Below, in pieces: positions 20,031 to 35,000 of a stretch of 64,000 nt of DNA; the first letter of the stretch is position 1; each line of letters begins with the position of its first letter. Under the pieces are notes generated by a model. That model made no database searches. It saw only the letters and a list, made by a program, of their open reading frames with translations, and was not told the origin of the DNA. The stretch lies in contig CM076954.1 of NCBI GenBank assembly GCA_039566865.1, forward strand, positions 7,510,001 through 7,574,000, given 5' to 3'. The DNA is from Aurelia coerulea (Eukaryota > Cnidaria > Scyphozoa > Semaeostomeae > Ulmaridae). The translations under genes and the position numbers were made by a program.

Positions 20031-23000
20031 CAATCACTTACAAAATTGTTGAGCCACCCTGAAAAAAATGAGTTTTTTGGCCCCCCTTTCCCCCATGTCA
20101 ATGTTGTTTGGAAAAAAGTACTTGGTCATGCTGACAGACGTGGTTTGGCAACTTTTTAGTGGTTTTTCAACATTGACTAGGGGGGAGGGGGGAAGCAGAG
20201 GCAAAAAACTGAAAATCTGAGGGTGGCTCAACAATTTTGCAAGTGATTGTCTGAAATGCTTGCAACTTCGACTTCAGTTTACGCGAAAAGTACCGAGGCC
20301 AACTGCATGAAATTTTGTACTTGGCATGTTATTTACACATAGTTTCAAAATGTGTTGTTTTTAAAATTTTTTACCAACTGTAATTAATTTACGAGATTTT
20401 TGAAAAAGGCACTTTTTCGCCATTTTGCAAGAAAATGGCATAATTGCATAGTTTTCTCAAAGTTTTCATTTTTTTGACGTACTTTCCCTTTAGCTTCAAT
20501 CTTGTAAGATATTGATATGATTCTTATTTTCATTTGCCTTCAATCATACTCTGGCAACTGCGATGCAACTAGGGTGGGAGAGGGTATTTTCGTTTGGTCT
20601 ATTTGTATGGAATTCTCCCTTTGACTGGCTATATTGTTCTTAAACGCTGTTCATAAACGTCACTTTTACAACAGAATTTTATAGTGATGACATTCTATAT
20701 GTTTGAGTGATACAATTGAATAAAATGTTCTATTTACAATTATAATCGATATACGACTGTAACATTGCCATCTGGTTCGTGTGTGTTCATGGTGAATTAC
20801 GTCATCAGTGCTCGCCACAAGGCTCACTACAATGCTCACCAACATTGCTCGTTTGTATTCCTTGTTTCTAACGAAGAAAAACGAAAAAACTTTGCGCAAA
20901 ACGCATATTATCTTGTGAGTATGAGCAGACACTCTCATTGCAGACCAATGAAAATAAAAAATCTCCGCGGTGAGTTGAAATTGAACCAATTTACCAACAT
21001 TGCTCGTTTTTAGTACCTTTAAAATATTTTTGAAATCCTTTTTAGTAGCTATAAAAGTGGGAATTGTTGAAGTTTTAGTCATTTTGCATCTAATCAGTGT
21101 AGAATTTTTGAGTAAAAAGCTAGCCTATGTGTACACACGGGCTTTTGCTACATCTTGGGTGGCTTCGTTTATTTGTTCGTCAACTTTCTTGGACACACAA
21201 GAAACTTTAAAAAGTGAGAATTGTTGGCGAGCAATGTTCAAGATCACTCACTCAGTCTATCATTTAATGATTTGACCTCTTGAACAATTGCAGTTCAGTG
21301 GTCCGATGATAAATTGTTTGTTATCCTTTATAAGCGGTTCCAAAAGAACTAATGCTGGTTTCAAAGGGGAAACATATACCCTTTTCATTCATTTGGCATT
21401 TAAAGAACAGAGGAATATTGGCCAATAAAGCATGGAGCCGTTATTGTCACTCCCTCAAGCAGCATGACAAATACTGCTAGCAACATTACTTTGCGAACCG
21501 AACAAACAAGGTTAAACAATTTTCTCAGTTGTCATATGTTTTAAGGTGAAATTTCTCGATCATGACGGCAATGGAAGAATTTAGACAAAGGCCTGTGTTT
21601 CTCCGTAAACACAGGGCAGCGAGTTGTCAATCGTATGAAAGTAATACCGATGGTAATGAAAACCCCCATTCTTATGCCGTTCAAGCGAAGTTTCCCACAT
21701 TGAAATGCGGATAATCCTTACTGCAAAACACTCAACCACAACATCTGGAAAACTTTGATGACTTGGAAACTTGTCTACGTCACCTTGACTGTACGTGAGG
21801 AGAAAGATGGTGCGCTGTGGTGAACTTGCTGCCATTTTGAAGTCGAACTGTCGAATTTTCAAATTTCCCGCGCTCACTCAAGTGCATAAATTCCCTTCTA
21901 AATACAACAATATGGGATATATTTTGTCGATTATGGAGGTAATTATTGTAGAACAATATGTTTTCTAACTCGAAGATACAACTAACAGAGACTATAGATG
22001 TTGTAAAGTCGTTTGGAAATTAAATTCCTTCTTTGAATGCGAGGCGTAGCAATGGTAAATTTAGGACGGCTGCAGGCCTACAAGTCTTCAGGCAGAGGGA
22101 AGTAATGGTAGGCACGTTATCTGTTTAAAAGAGTCTGTATTTAAACGTGTATATTGCCATGTTTAACAAAATAAATTTTCCAACTTCGAATTATCGTTTC
22201 CCCATGCAACAGTCTTTATGAAAAAAAACAGGTAGATTCCGATGAATTACCCAATTTTTTGAAAAGCACGCAGAAAATGGGAAGTTGTGCTGCTTCGCCA
22301 TTTTCATTTAAAAAATATAAGTTAGTAATTCAAAACGTTGATTCAAATTCTACTAATGCAATAACAGTAAATATCTTGTCATGTGTCAACGCCTCAGCTG
22401 CTTATTAAGAGATGTAACCAACTAGGCCAATGGTGTAAAAATAGCCAAAATGAGCATATTTTCTAAGGGACGCTGCGAGGCCGCACTAGCGTTCAAAAAT
22501 TCAAAAAAATTAGAGGACTGCCTTTATGCAATTATTGCTAGCCCTGTTAATTTGAAAGTATTTGAAGGAAAGACCTTAAAGTTATGACGCCTTAAAGGTA
22601 CAACATTTTCAGACAATCACTTACAAAATTGTTGAGCCACCCTGAAAAAAATGAGTTTTTTGGCCCCCCTTTCCCCCATGTCAATGTTGTTTGGAAAAAA
22701 GTACTTGGTCATGCTGACAGACGTGGTTTGGCAACTTTTTAGTGGTTTTTCAACATTGACTAGGGGGGAGGGGGGAAGCAGAGGCAAAAAACTGAAAATC
22801 TGAGGGTGGCTCAACAATTTTGCAAGTGATTGTCTGAAATGCTTGCAACTTCGACTTCAGTTTACGCGAAAAGTACCGAGGCCAACTGCATGAAATTTTG
22901 TACTTGGCATGTTATTGACACATAGTTTCAAAATGTGTTGTTTTTTAAATTTTTTACCAACTGTAATTAATTTACGAGATTTTTGAAAAAGGCACTTTTT

Positions 23001-26000
23001 CGCCATTTTGCAAGAAAATGGCATAATTGCATAGTTTTCTCAAAGTTTTCATTTTTTTGACGTACTTTCCCTTTAGCTTCAATCTTGTAAGATATTGATA
23101 TGATTCTTATTTTCATTTGCCTTCAATCATACTCTGGCAACTGCGATGCAACTAGGGTGGGAGAGGGTATTTTCGTTTGGTCTATTTGTATGGAATTCTC
23201 CCTTTGACTGGCTATATTGTTCTTAAACGCTGTTCATAAACGTCACTTTTACAACAGAATTTTATAGTGATGACATTCTATATGTTTGAGTGATACAATT
23301 GAATAAAATGTTCTATTTACAATTATAATCGATATACGACTGTAACATTGCCATCTGGTTCGTGTGTGTTCATGGTGAATTACGTCATCAGTGCTCGCCA
23401 CAAGGCTCACTACAATGCTCACCAACATTGCTCGTTTGTATTCCTTGTTTCTAACGAAGAAAAACGAAAAAACTTTGCGCAAAACGCATATTATCTTGTG
23501 AGTATGAGCAGACACTCTCATTGCAGACCAATGAAAATAAAAAATCTCCGCGGTGAGTTGAAATTGAACCAATTTACCAACATTGCTCGTTTTTAGTACC
23601 TTTAAAATATTTTTGAAATCCTTTTTAGTAGCTATAAAAGTGGGAATTGTTGAAGTTTTAGTCATTTTGCATCTAATCAGTGTAGAATTTTTGAGTAAAA
23701 AGCTAGCCTATGTGTACACACGGGCTTTTGCTACATCTTGGGTGGCTTCGTTTATTTGTTCGTCAACTCTCTTGGACACACAAGAAACTTTAAAAAGTGA
23801 GAATTGTTGGCGAGCAATGTTCAAGATCACTCACTCAGTCTATCATTTAATGATTTGACCTCTTGAACAATTGCAGTTCAGTGGTCCGATGATAAATTGT
23901 TTGTTATCCTTTATAAGCGGTTCCAAAAGAACTAATGCTGGTTTCAAAGGGGAAACATATACCCTTTTCATTCATTTGGCATTTAAAGAACAGAGGAATA
24001 TTGGCCAATAAAGCATGGAGCCGTTATTGTCACTCCCTCAAGCAGCATGACAAATACTGCTAGCAACATTACTTTGCGAACCGAACAAACAAGGTTAAAC
24101 AATTTTCTCAGTTGTCATATGTTTTAAGGTGAAATTTCTCGATCATGACGGCAATGGAAGAATTTAGACAAAGGCCTGTGTTTCTCCGTAAACACAGGGC
24201 AGCGAGTTGTCATCGTATGAAAGTAATACCGATGGTAATGAAAACCCCCATTCTTATGCCGTTCAAGCGAAGTTTCCCACATTGAAATGCGGATAATCCT
24301 TACTGCAAAACACTCAACCACAACATCTGGAAAACTTTGATGACTTGGAAACTTGTCTACGTCACCTTGACTGTACGTGAGGAGAAAGATGGTGCGCTGT
24401 GGTGAACTTGCTGCCATTTTGAAGTCGAACTGTCGAATTTTCAAATTTCCCGCGCTCACTCAAGTGCATAAATTCCCTTCTAAATACAACAATATGGGAT
24501 ATATTTTGTCGATTATGGAGGTAATTATTGTAGAACAATATGTTTTCTAACTCGAAGATACAACTAACAGAGACTATAGATGTTGTAAAGTCGTTTGGAA
24601 ATTAAATTCCTTCTTTGAATGCGAGGCGTAGCAATGGTAAATTTAGGACGGCTGCAGGCCTACAAGTCTTCAGGCAGAGGGAAGTAATGGTAGGCACGTT
24701 ATCTGTTTAAAAGAGTCTGTATTTAAACGTGTATATTGCCATGTTTAACAAAATAAATTTTCCAACTTCGAATTATCGTTTCCCCATGCAACAGTCTTTA
24801 TGAAAAAAAACAGGTAGATTCCGATGAATTACCCAATTTTTTGAAAAGCACGCAGAAAATGGGAAGTTGTGCTGCTTCGCCATTTTCATTTAAAAAATAT
24901 AAGTTAGTAATTCAAAACGTTGATTCAAATTCTACTAATGCAATAACAGTAAATATCTTGTCATGTGTCAACGCCTCAGCTGCTTATTATGAGATGTAAC
25001 CAACTAGGCCAATGGTGTAAAAATAGCCAAAATGAGCATATTTTCTAAGGGACGCTGCGAGGCCGCACTAGCGTTCAAAAATTCAAAAAAAATTAGAGGA
25101 CTGCCTTTATGCAATTATTGCTAGCCCTGTTAATTTGAAAGTATTTGAAGGAAAGACCTTAAAGTTATGACGCCTTAAAGGTACAACATTTTCAGACAAT
25201 CACTTACAAAATTGTTGAGCCACCCTGAAAAAAATGAGTTTTTTGGCCCCCCTTTCCCCCATGTCAATGTTGTTTGGAAAAAAGTACTTGGTCATGCTGA
25301 CAGACGTGGTTTGGCAACTTTTTAGTGGTTTTTCAACATTGACTAGGGGGGAGGGGGGAAGCAGAGGCAAAAAACTGAAAATCTGAGGGTGGCTCAACAA
25401 TTTTGCAAGTGATTGTCTGAAATGCTTGCAACTTCGACTTCAGTTTACGCGAAAAGTACCGAGGCCAACTGCATGAAATTTTGTACTTGGCATGTTATTG
25501 ACACATAGTTTCAAAATGTGTTGTTTTTAAAATTTTTTACCAACTGTAATTAATTTACGAGATTTTTGAAAAAGGCACTTTTTCGCCATTTTGCAAGAAA
25601 ATGGCATAATTGCATAGTTTTCTCAAAGTTTTCATTTTTTTGACGTACTTTCCCTTTAGCTTCAATCTTGTAAGATATTGATATGATTCTTATTTTCATT
25701 TGCCTTCAATCATACTCTGGCAACTGCGATGCAACTAGGGTGGGAGAGGGTATTTTCGTTTGGTCTATTTGTATGGAATTCTCCCTTTGACTGGCTATAT
25801 TGTTCTTAAACGCTGTTCATAAACGTCACTTTTACAACAGAATTTTATAGTGATGACATTCTATATGTTTGAGTGATACAATTGAATAAAATGTTCTATT
25901 TACAATTATAATCGATATACGACTGTAACATTGCCATCTGGTTCGTGTGTGTTCATGGTGAATTACGTCATCAGTGCTCGCCACAAGGCTCACTACAATG

Positions 26001-29000
26001 CTCACCAACATTGCTCGTTTGTATTCCTTGTTTCTAACGAAGAAAAACGAAAAAACTTTGCGCAAAACGCATATTATCTTGTGAGTATGAGCAGACACTC
26101 TCATTGCAGACCAATGAAAATAAAAAATCTCCGCGGTGAAATGAAATTGAACCAATTTACCAACATTGCTCGTCTTTAGTACCTTCAAAATATTTTTGAA
26201 ATCCTTTTTAGTAGCTATAAACGTGAGAATTGTTGAAGTTTTAGTCATTTTGCATCTAATCAGTGTCGAATTTTGAGTAAAAAGCTAGCCTATGTGTACA
26301 CACGGGCTTTTGCTACATCTTGGGTGGCTTCGTTTATTTGTTCGTCAACTTTCTTGGACACACAAGAAACTTTAAAAAGTGAGAATTGTTGGCGAGCAAT
26401 GTTCAAGATCACTCACTCAGTCTATCATTTAATGATTTGACCTCTTGAACAATTGCAGTTCAGTGGTCCGATGATAAATTGTTTGTTATCCTTTATAAGC
26501 GGTTCCAAAAGAACTAATGCTGGTTTCAAAGGGGAAACATATACCCTTTTCATTCATTTGGCATTTAAAGAACAGAGGAATATTGGCCAATAAAGCATGG
26601 AGCCGTTATTGTCACTCCCTCAAGCAGCATGACAAATACTGCTAGCAACATTACTTTGCGAACCGAACAAACAAGGTTAAACAATTTTCTCAGTTGTCAT
26701 ATGTTTTAAGGTGAAATTTCTCGATCATGACGGCAATGGAAGAATTTAGACAAAGGCCTGTGTTTCTCCGTAAACACAGGGCAGCGAGTTGTCATCGTAT
26801 GAAAGTAATACCGATGGTAATGAAAACCCCCATTCTTATGCCGTTCAAGCGAAGTTTCCCACATTGAAATGCGGATAATCCTTACTGCAAAACACTCAAC
26901 CACAACATCTGGAAAACTTTGATGACTTGGAAACTTGTCTACGTCACCTTGACTGTACGTGAGGAGAAAGATGGTGCGCTGTGGTGAACTTGCTGCCATT
27001 TTGAAGTCGAACTGTCGAATTTTCAAATTTCCCGCGCTCACTCAAGTGCATAAATTCCCTTCTAAATACAACAATATGGGATATATTTTGTCGATTATGG
27101 AGGTAATTATTGTAGAACAATATGTTTTCTAACTCGAAGATACAACTAACAGAGACTATAGATGTTGTAAAGTCGTTTGGAAATTAAATTCCTTCTTTGA
27201 ATGCGAGGCGTAGCAATGGTAAATTTAGGACGGCTGCAGGCCTACAAGTCTTCAGGCAGAGGGAAGTAATGGTAGGCACGTTATCTGTTTAAAAGAGTCT
27301 GTATTTAAACGTGTATATTGCCATGTTTAACAAAATAAATTTTCCAACTTCGAATTATCGTTTCCCCATGCAACAGTCTTTATGAAAAAAAACAGGTAGA
27401 TTCCGATGAATTACCCAATTTTTTGAAAAGCACGCAGAAAATGGGAAGTTGTGCTGCTTCGCCATTTTCATTTAAAAAATATAAGTTAGTAATTCAAAAC
27501 GTTGATTCAAATTCTACTAATGCAATAACAGTAAATATCTTGTCATGTGTCAACGCCTCAGCTGCTTATTATGAGATGTAACCAACTAGGCCAATGGTGT
27601 AAAAATAGCCAAAATGAGCATATTTTCTAAGGGACGCTGCGAGGCCGCACTAGCGTTCAAAAATTCAAAAAAAATTAGAGGACTGCCTTTATGCAATTAT
27701 TGCTAGCCCTGTTAATTTGAAAGTATTTGAAGGAAAGACCTTAAAGTTATGACGCCTTAAAGGTACAACATTTTCAGACAATCACTTACAAAATTGTTGA
27801 GCCACCCTGAAAAAAATGAGTTTTTTGGCCCCCCTTTCCCCCATGTCAATGTTGTTTGGAAAAAAGTACTTGGTCATGCTGACAGACGTGGTTTGGCAAC
27901 TTTTTAGTGGTTTTTCAACATTGACTAGGGGGGAGGGGGGAAGCAGAGGCAAAAAACTGAAAATCTGAGGGTGGCTCAACAATTTTGCAAGTGATTGTCT
28001 GAAATGCTTGCAACTTCGACTTCAGTTTACGCGAAAAGTACCGAGGCCAACTGCATGAAATTTTGTACTTGGCATGTTATTGACACATAGTTTCAAAATG
28101 TGTTGTTTTTAAAATTTTTTACCAACTGTAATTAATTTACGAGATTTTTGAAAAAGGCACTTTTTCGCCATTTTGCAAGAAAATGGCATAATTGCATAGT
28201 TTTCTCAAAGTTTTCATTTTTTTGACGTACTTTCCCTTTAGCTTCAATCTTGTAAGATATTGATATGATTCTTATTTTCATTTGCCTTCAATCATACTCT
28301 GGCAACTGCGATGCAACTAGGGTGGGAGAGGGTATTTTCGTTTGGTCTATTTGTATGGAATTCTCCCTTTGACTGGCTATATTGTTCTTAAACGCTGTTC
28401 ATAAACGTCACTTTTACAACAGAATTTTATAGTGATGACATTCTATATGTTTGAGTGATACAATTGAATAAAATGTTCTATTTACAATTATAATCGATAT
28501 ACGACTGTAACATTGCCATCTGGTTCGTGTGTGTTCATGGTGAATTACGTCATCAGTGCTCGCCACAAGGCTCACTACAATGCTCACCAACATTGCTCGT
28601 TTGTATTCCTTGTTTCTAACCAAGAAAAACGAAAAAACTTTGCGCAAAACGCATATTATCTTGTGAGTATGAGCAGACACTCTCATTGCAGACCAATGAA
28701 AATAAAAAATCTCCGCGGTGAGTTGAAATTGAACCAATTTACCAACATTGCTCGTTTTTAGTACCTTTAAAATATTTTTGAAATCCTTTTTAGTAGCTAT
28801 AAAAGTGGGAATTGTTGAAGTTTTAGTCATTTTGCATCTAATCAGTGTAGAATTTTTGAGTAAAAAGCTAGCCTATGTGTACACACGGGCTTTTGCTACA
28901 TCTTGGGTGGCTTCGTTTATTTGTTCGTCAACTTTCTTGGACACACAAGAAACTTTAAAAAGTGAGAATTGTTGGCGAGCAATGTTCAAGATCACTCACT

Positions 29001-32000
29001 CAGTCTATCATTTAATGATTTGACCTCTTGAACAATTGCAGTTCAGTGGTCCGATGATAAATTGTTTGTTATCCTTTATAAGCGGTTCCAAAAGAACTAA
29101 TGCTGGTTTGGCATTTAAAGAACAGAGGAATATTGGCCAATAAAGCATGGAGCCGTTATTGTCACTCCCTCAAGCAGCATGACAAATACTGCTAGCAACA
29201 TTACTTTGCGAACCGAACAAACAAGGTTAAACAATTTTCTCAGTTGTCATATGTTTTAAGGTGAAATTTCTCGATCATGACGGCAATGGAAGAATTTAGA
29301 CAAAGGCCTGTGTTTCTCCGTAAACACAGGGCAGCGAGTTGTCATCGTATGAAAGTAATACCGATGGTAATGAAAACCCCCATTCTTATGCCGTTCAAGC
29401 GAAGTTTCCCACATTGAAATGCGGATAATCCTTACTGCAAAACACTCAACCACAACATCTGGAAAACTTTGATGACTTGGAAACTTGTCTACGTCACCTT
29501 GACTGTACGTGAGGAGAAAGATGGTGCGCTGTGGTGAACTTGCTGCCATTTTGAAGTCGAACTGTCGAATTTTCAAATTTCCCGCGCTCACTCAAGTGCA
29601 TAAATTCCCTTCTAAATACAACAATATGGGATATATTTTGTCGATTATGGAGGTAATTATTGTAGAACAATATGTTTTCTAACTCGAAGATACAACTAAC
29701 AGAGACTATAGATGTTGTAAAGTCGTTTGGAAATTAAATTCCTTCTTTGAATGCGAGGCGTAGCAATGGTAAATTTAGGACGGCTGCAGGCCTACAAGTC
29801 TTCAGGCAGAGGGAAGTAATGGTAGGCACGTTATCTGTTTAAAAGAGTCTGTATTTAAACGTGTATATTGCCATGTTTAACAAAATAAATTTTCCAACTT
29901 CGAATTATCGTTTCCCCATGCAACAGTCTTTATGAAAAAAAACAGGTAGATTCCGATGAATTACCCAATTTTTTGAAAAGCACGCAGAAAATGGGAAGTT
30001 GTGCTGCTTCGCCATTTTCATTTAAAAAATATAAGTTAGTAATTCAAAACGTTGATTCAAATTCTACTAATGCAATAACAGTAAATATCTTGTCATGTGT
30101 CAACGCCTCAGCTGCTTATTATGAGATGTAACCAACTAGGCCAATGGTGTAAAAATAGCCAAAATGAGCATATTTTCTAAGGGACGCTGCGAGGCCGCAC
30201 TAGCGTTCAAAAATTCAAAAAAAATTAGAGGACTGCCTTTATGCAATTATTGCTAGCCCTGTTAATTTGAAAGTATTTGAAGGAAAGACCTTAAAGTTAT
30301 GACGCCTTAAAGGTACAACATTTTCAGACAATCACTTACAAAATTGTTGAGCCACCCTGAAAAAAATGAGTTTTTTGGCCCCCCTTTCCCCCATGTCAAT
30401 GTTGTTTGGAAAAAAGTACTTGGTCATGCTGACAGACGTGGTTTGGCAACTTTTTAGTGGTTTTTCAACATTGACTAGGGGGGAGGGGGGAAGCAGAGGC
30501 AAAAAACTGAAAATCTGAGGGTGGCTCAACAATTTTGCAAGTGATTGTCTGAAATGCTTGCAACTTCGACTTCAGTTTACGCGAAAAGTACCGAGGCCAA
30601 CTGCATGAAATTTTGTACTTGGCATGTTATTGACACATAGTTTCAAAATGTGTTGTTTTTAAAATTTTTTACCAACTGTAATTAATTTACGAGATTTTTG
30701 AAAAAGGCACTTTTTCGCCATTTTGCAAGAAAATGGCATAATTGCATAGTTTTCTCAAAGTTTTCATTTTTTTGACGTACTTTCCCTTTAGCTTCAATCT
30801 TGTAAGATATTGATATGATTCTTATTTTCATTTGCCTTCAATCATACTCTGGCAACTGCGATGCAACTAGGGTGGGAGAGGGTATTTTCGTTTGGTCTAT
30901 TTGTATGGAATTCTCCCTTTGACTGGCTATATTGTTCTTAAACGCTGTTCATAAACGTCACTTTTACAACAGAATTTTATAGTGATGACATTCTATATGT
31001 TTGAGTGATACAATTGAATAAAATGTTCTATTTACAATTATAATCGATATACGACTGTAACATTGCCATCTGGTTCGTGTGTGTTCATGGTGAATTACGT
31101 CATCAGTGCTCGCCACAAGGCTCACTACAATGCTCACCAACATTGCTCGTTTGTATTCCTTGTTTCTAACCAAGAAAAACGAAAAAACTTTGCGCAAAAC
31201 GCATATTATCTTGTGAGTATGAGCAGACACTCTCATTGCAGACCAATGAAAATAAAAAATCTCCGCGGTGAGTTGAAATTGAACCAATTTACCAACATTG
31301 CTCGTTTTTAGTACCTTTAAAATATTTTTGAAATCCTTTTTAGTAGCTATAAAAGTGGGAATTGTTGAAGTTTTAGTCATTTTGCATCTAATCAGTGTAG
31401 AATTTTTGAGTAAAAAGCTAGCCTATGTGTACACACGGGCTTTTGCTACATCTTGGGTGGCTTCGTTTATTTGTTCGTCAACTTTCTTGGACACACAAGA
31501 AACTTTAAAAAGTGAGAATTGTTGGCGAGCAATGTTCAAGATCACTCACTCAGTCTATCATTTAATGATTTGACCTCTTGAACAATTGCAGTTCAGTGGT
31601 CCGATGATAAATTGTTTGTTATCCTTTATAAGCGGTTCCAAAAGAACTAATGCTGGTTTCAAAGGGGAAACATATACCCTTTTCATTCATTTGGCATTTA
31701 AAGAACAGAGGAATATTGGCCAATAAAGCATGGAGCCATTATTGTCACTCCCTCAAGCAGCATGACAAATGCTGCTAGCAACATTACTTTGCGAACCGAA
31801 CAAACAAGGTTAAACAATGTTCTCAGTTGTCATATGTTTTAAGGTGAAATTTCTCGATCATGACGGCAATGGAAGAATTTAGACAAAGGCCTGTGTTTCT
31901 CCGTAAACACAGGGCAGCGAGTTGTCATCGTATGAAAGTAATACCGATGGTAATGAAAACCCCCATTGCCGTTCAAGCGAAGTTTCCCACATTGAAATGC

Positions 32001-35000
32001 GGATAATCCTTACTGCAAAACTCTTAACCACAACATCTGGAAAACTTTGATGACTTGGAAACTTGTCTACGTCACCTTGACTGTACGTGAGGAGAAAGAT
32101 GGTGCGCTGTGGTGAACTTGCTGCCATTTTGAAGTCGAACTGTCGAATTTTCAAATTTCCCGCGCTCACTCAAGTGCATAAATTCCCTTCTAAATACAAC
32201 AATATGGGATATATTTTGTCGATTATGGAGGTAATTATTGTAGAACAATATGTTTTCTAACTCGAAGATACAACTAACAGAGACTATAGATGTTGTAAAG
32301 TCGTTTGGAAATTAAATTCCTTCTTTGAATGCGAGGCGTAGCAATGGTAAATTTAGGACGGCTGCAGGCCTACAAGTCTTCAGGCAGAGGGAAGTAATGG
32401 TAGGCACGTTATCTGTTTAAAAGAGTCTGTATTTAAACGTGTATATTGCCATGTTTAACAAAATAAATTTTCCAACTTCGAATTATCGTTTCCCCATGCA
32501 ACAGTCTTTATGAAAAAAAACAGGTAGATTCCGATGAATTACCCAATTTTTTGAAAAGCACGCAGAAAATGGGAAGTTGTGCTGCTTCGCCATTTTCATT
32601 TAAAAAATATAAGTTAGTAATTCAAAACGTTGATTCAAATTCTACTAATGCAATAACAGTAAATATCTTGTCATGTGTCAACGCCTCAGCTGCTTATTAT
32701 GAGATGTAACCAACTAGGCCAATGGTGTAAAAATAGCCAAAATGAGCATATTTTCTAAGGGACGCTGCGAGGCCGCACTAGCGTTCAAAAATTCAAAAAA
32801 AATTAGAGGACTGCCTTTATGCAATTATTGCTAGCCCTGTTAATTTGAAAGTATTTGAAGGAAAGACCTTAAAGTTATGACGCCTTAAAGGTACAACATT
32901 TTCAGACAATCACTTACAAAATTGTTGAGCCACCCTGAAAAAAATGAGTTTTTTGGCCCCCCTTTCCCCCATGTCAATGTTGTTTGGAAAAAAGTACTTG
33001 GTCATGCTGACAGACGTGGTTTGGCAACTTTTTAGTGGTTTTTCAACATTGACTAGGGGGGAGGGGGGAAGCAGAGGCAAAAAACTGAAAATCTGAGGGT
33101 GGCTCAACAATTTTGCAAGTGATTGTCTGAAATGCTTGCAACTTCGACTTCAGTTTACGCGAAAAGTACCGAGGCCAACTGCATGAAATTTTGTACTTGG
33201 CATGTTATTGACACATAGTTTCAAAATGTGTTGTTTTTAAAATTTTTTACCAACTGTAATTAATTTACGAGATTTTTGAAAAAGGCACTTTTTCGCCATT
33301 TTGCAAGAAAATGGCATAATTGCATAGTTTTCTCAAAGTTTTCATTTTTTTGACGTACTTTCCCTTTAGCTTCAATCTTGTAAGATATTGATATGATTCT
33401 TATTTTCATTTGCCTTCAATCATACTCTGGCAACTGCGATGCAACTAGGGTGGGAGAGGGTATTTTCGTTTGGTCTATTTGTATGGAATTCTCCCTTTGA
33501 CTGGCTATATTGTTCTTAAACGCTGTTCATAAACGTCACTTTTACAACAGAATTTTATAGTGATGACATTCTATATGTTTGAGTGATACAATTGAATAAA
33601 ATGTTCTATTTACAATTATAATCGATATACGACTGTAACATTGCCATCTGGTTCGTGTGTGTTCATGGTGAATTACGTCATCAGTGCTCGCCACAAGGCT
33701 CACTACAATGCTCACCAACATTGCTCGTTTGTATTCCTTGTTTCTAACGAAGAAAAACGAAAAAACTTTGCGCAAAACGCATATTATCTTGTGAGTATGA
33801 GCAGACACTCTCATTGCAGACCAATGAAAATAAAAAATCTCCGCGGTGAGTTGAAATTGAACCAATTTACCAACATTGCTCGTTTTTAGTACCTTTAAAA
33901 TATTTTTGAAATCCTTTTTAGTAGCTATAAAAGTGGGAATTGTTGAAGTTTTAGTCATTTTGCATCTAATCAGTGTAGAATTTTTGAGTAAAAAGCTAGC
34001 CTATGTGTACACACGGGCTTTTGCTACATCTTGGGTGGCTTCGTTTATTTGTTCGTCAACTTTCTTGGACACACAAGAAACTTTAAAAAGTGAGAATTGT
34101 TGGCGAGCAATGTTCAAGATCACTCACTCAGTCTATCATTTAATGATTTGACCTCTTGAACAATTGCAGTTCAGTGGTCCGATGATAAATTGTTTGTTAT
34201 CCTTTATAAGCGGTTCCAAAAGAACTAATGCTGGTTTGGCATTTAAAGAACAGAGGAATATTGGCCAATAAAGCATGGAGCCGTTATTGTCACTCCCTCA
34301 AGCAGCATGACAAATACTGCTAGCAACATTACTTTGCGAACCGAACAAACAAGGTTAAACAATTTTCTCAGTTGTCATATGTTTTAAGGTGAAATTTCTC
34401 GATCATGACGGCAATGGAAGAATTTAGACAAAGGCCTGTGTTTCTCCGTAAACACAGGGCAGCGAGTTGTCATCGTATGAAAGTAATACCGATGGTAATG
34501 AAAACCCCCATTCTTATGCCGTTCAAGCGAAGTTTCCCACATTGAAATGCGGATAATCCTTACTGCAAAACACTCAACCACAACATCTGGAAAACTTTGA
34601 TGACTTGGAAACTTGTCTACGTCACCTTGACTGTACGTGAGGAGAAAGATGGTGCGCTGTGGTGAACTTGCTGCCATTTTGAAGTCGAACTGTCGAATTT
34701 TCAAATTTCCCGCGCTCACTCAAGTGCATAAATTCCCTTCTAAATACAACAATATGGGATATATTTTGTCGATTATGGAGGTAATTATTGTAGAACAATA
34801 TGTTTTCTAACTCGAAGATACAACTAACAGAGACTATAGATGTTGTAAAGTCGTTTGGAAATTAAATTCCTTCTTTGAATGCGAGGCGTAGCAATGGTAA
34901 ATTTAGGACGGCTGCAGGCCTACAAGTCTTCAGGCAGAGGGAAGTAATGGTAGGCACGTTATCTGTTTAAAAGAGTCTGTATTTAAACGTGTATATTGCC

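Noticed and set aside
18083..33958. The 138-codon minus-strand frame conserved in all seven array units
   Set aside because: Identity follows from recent tandem duplication, not from selection. It overlaps other frames of similar length and matches no family I know.
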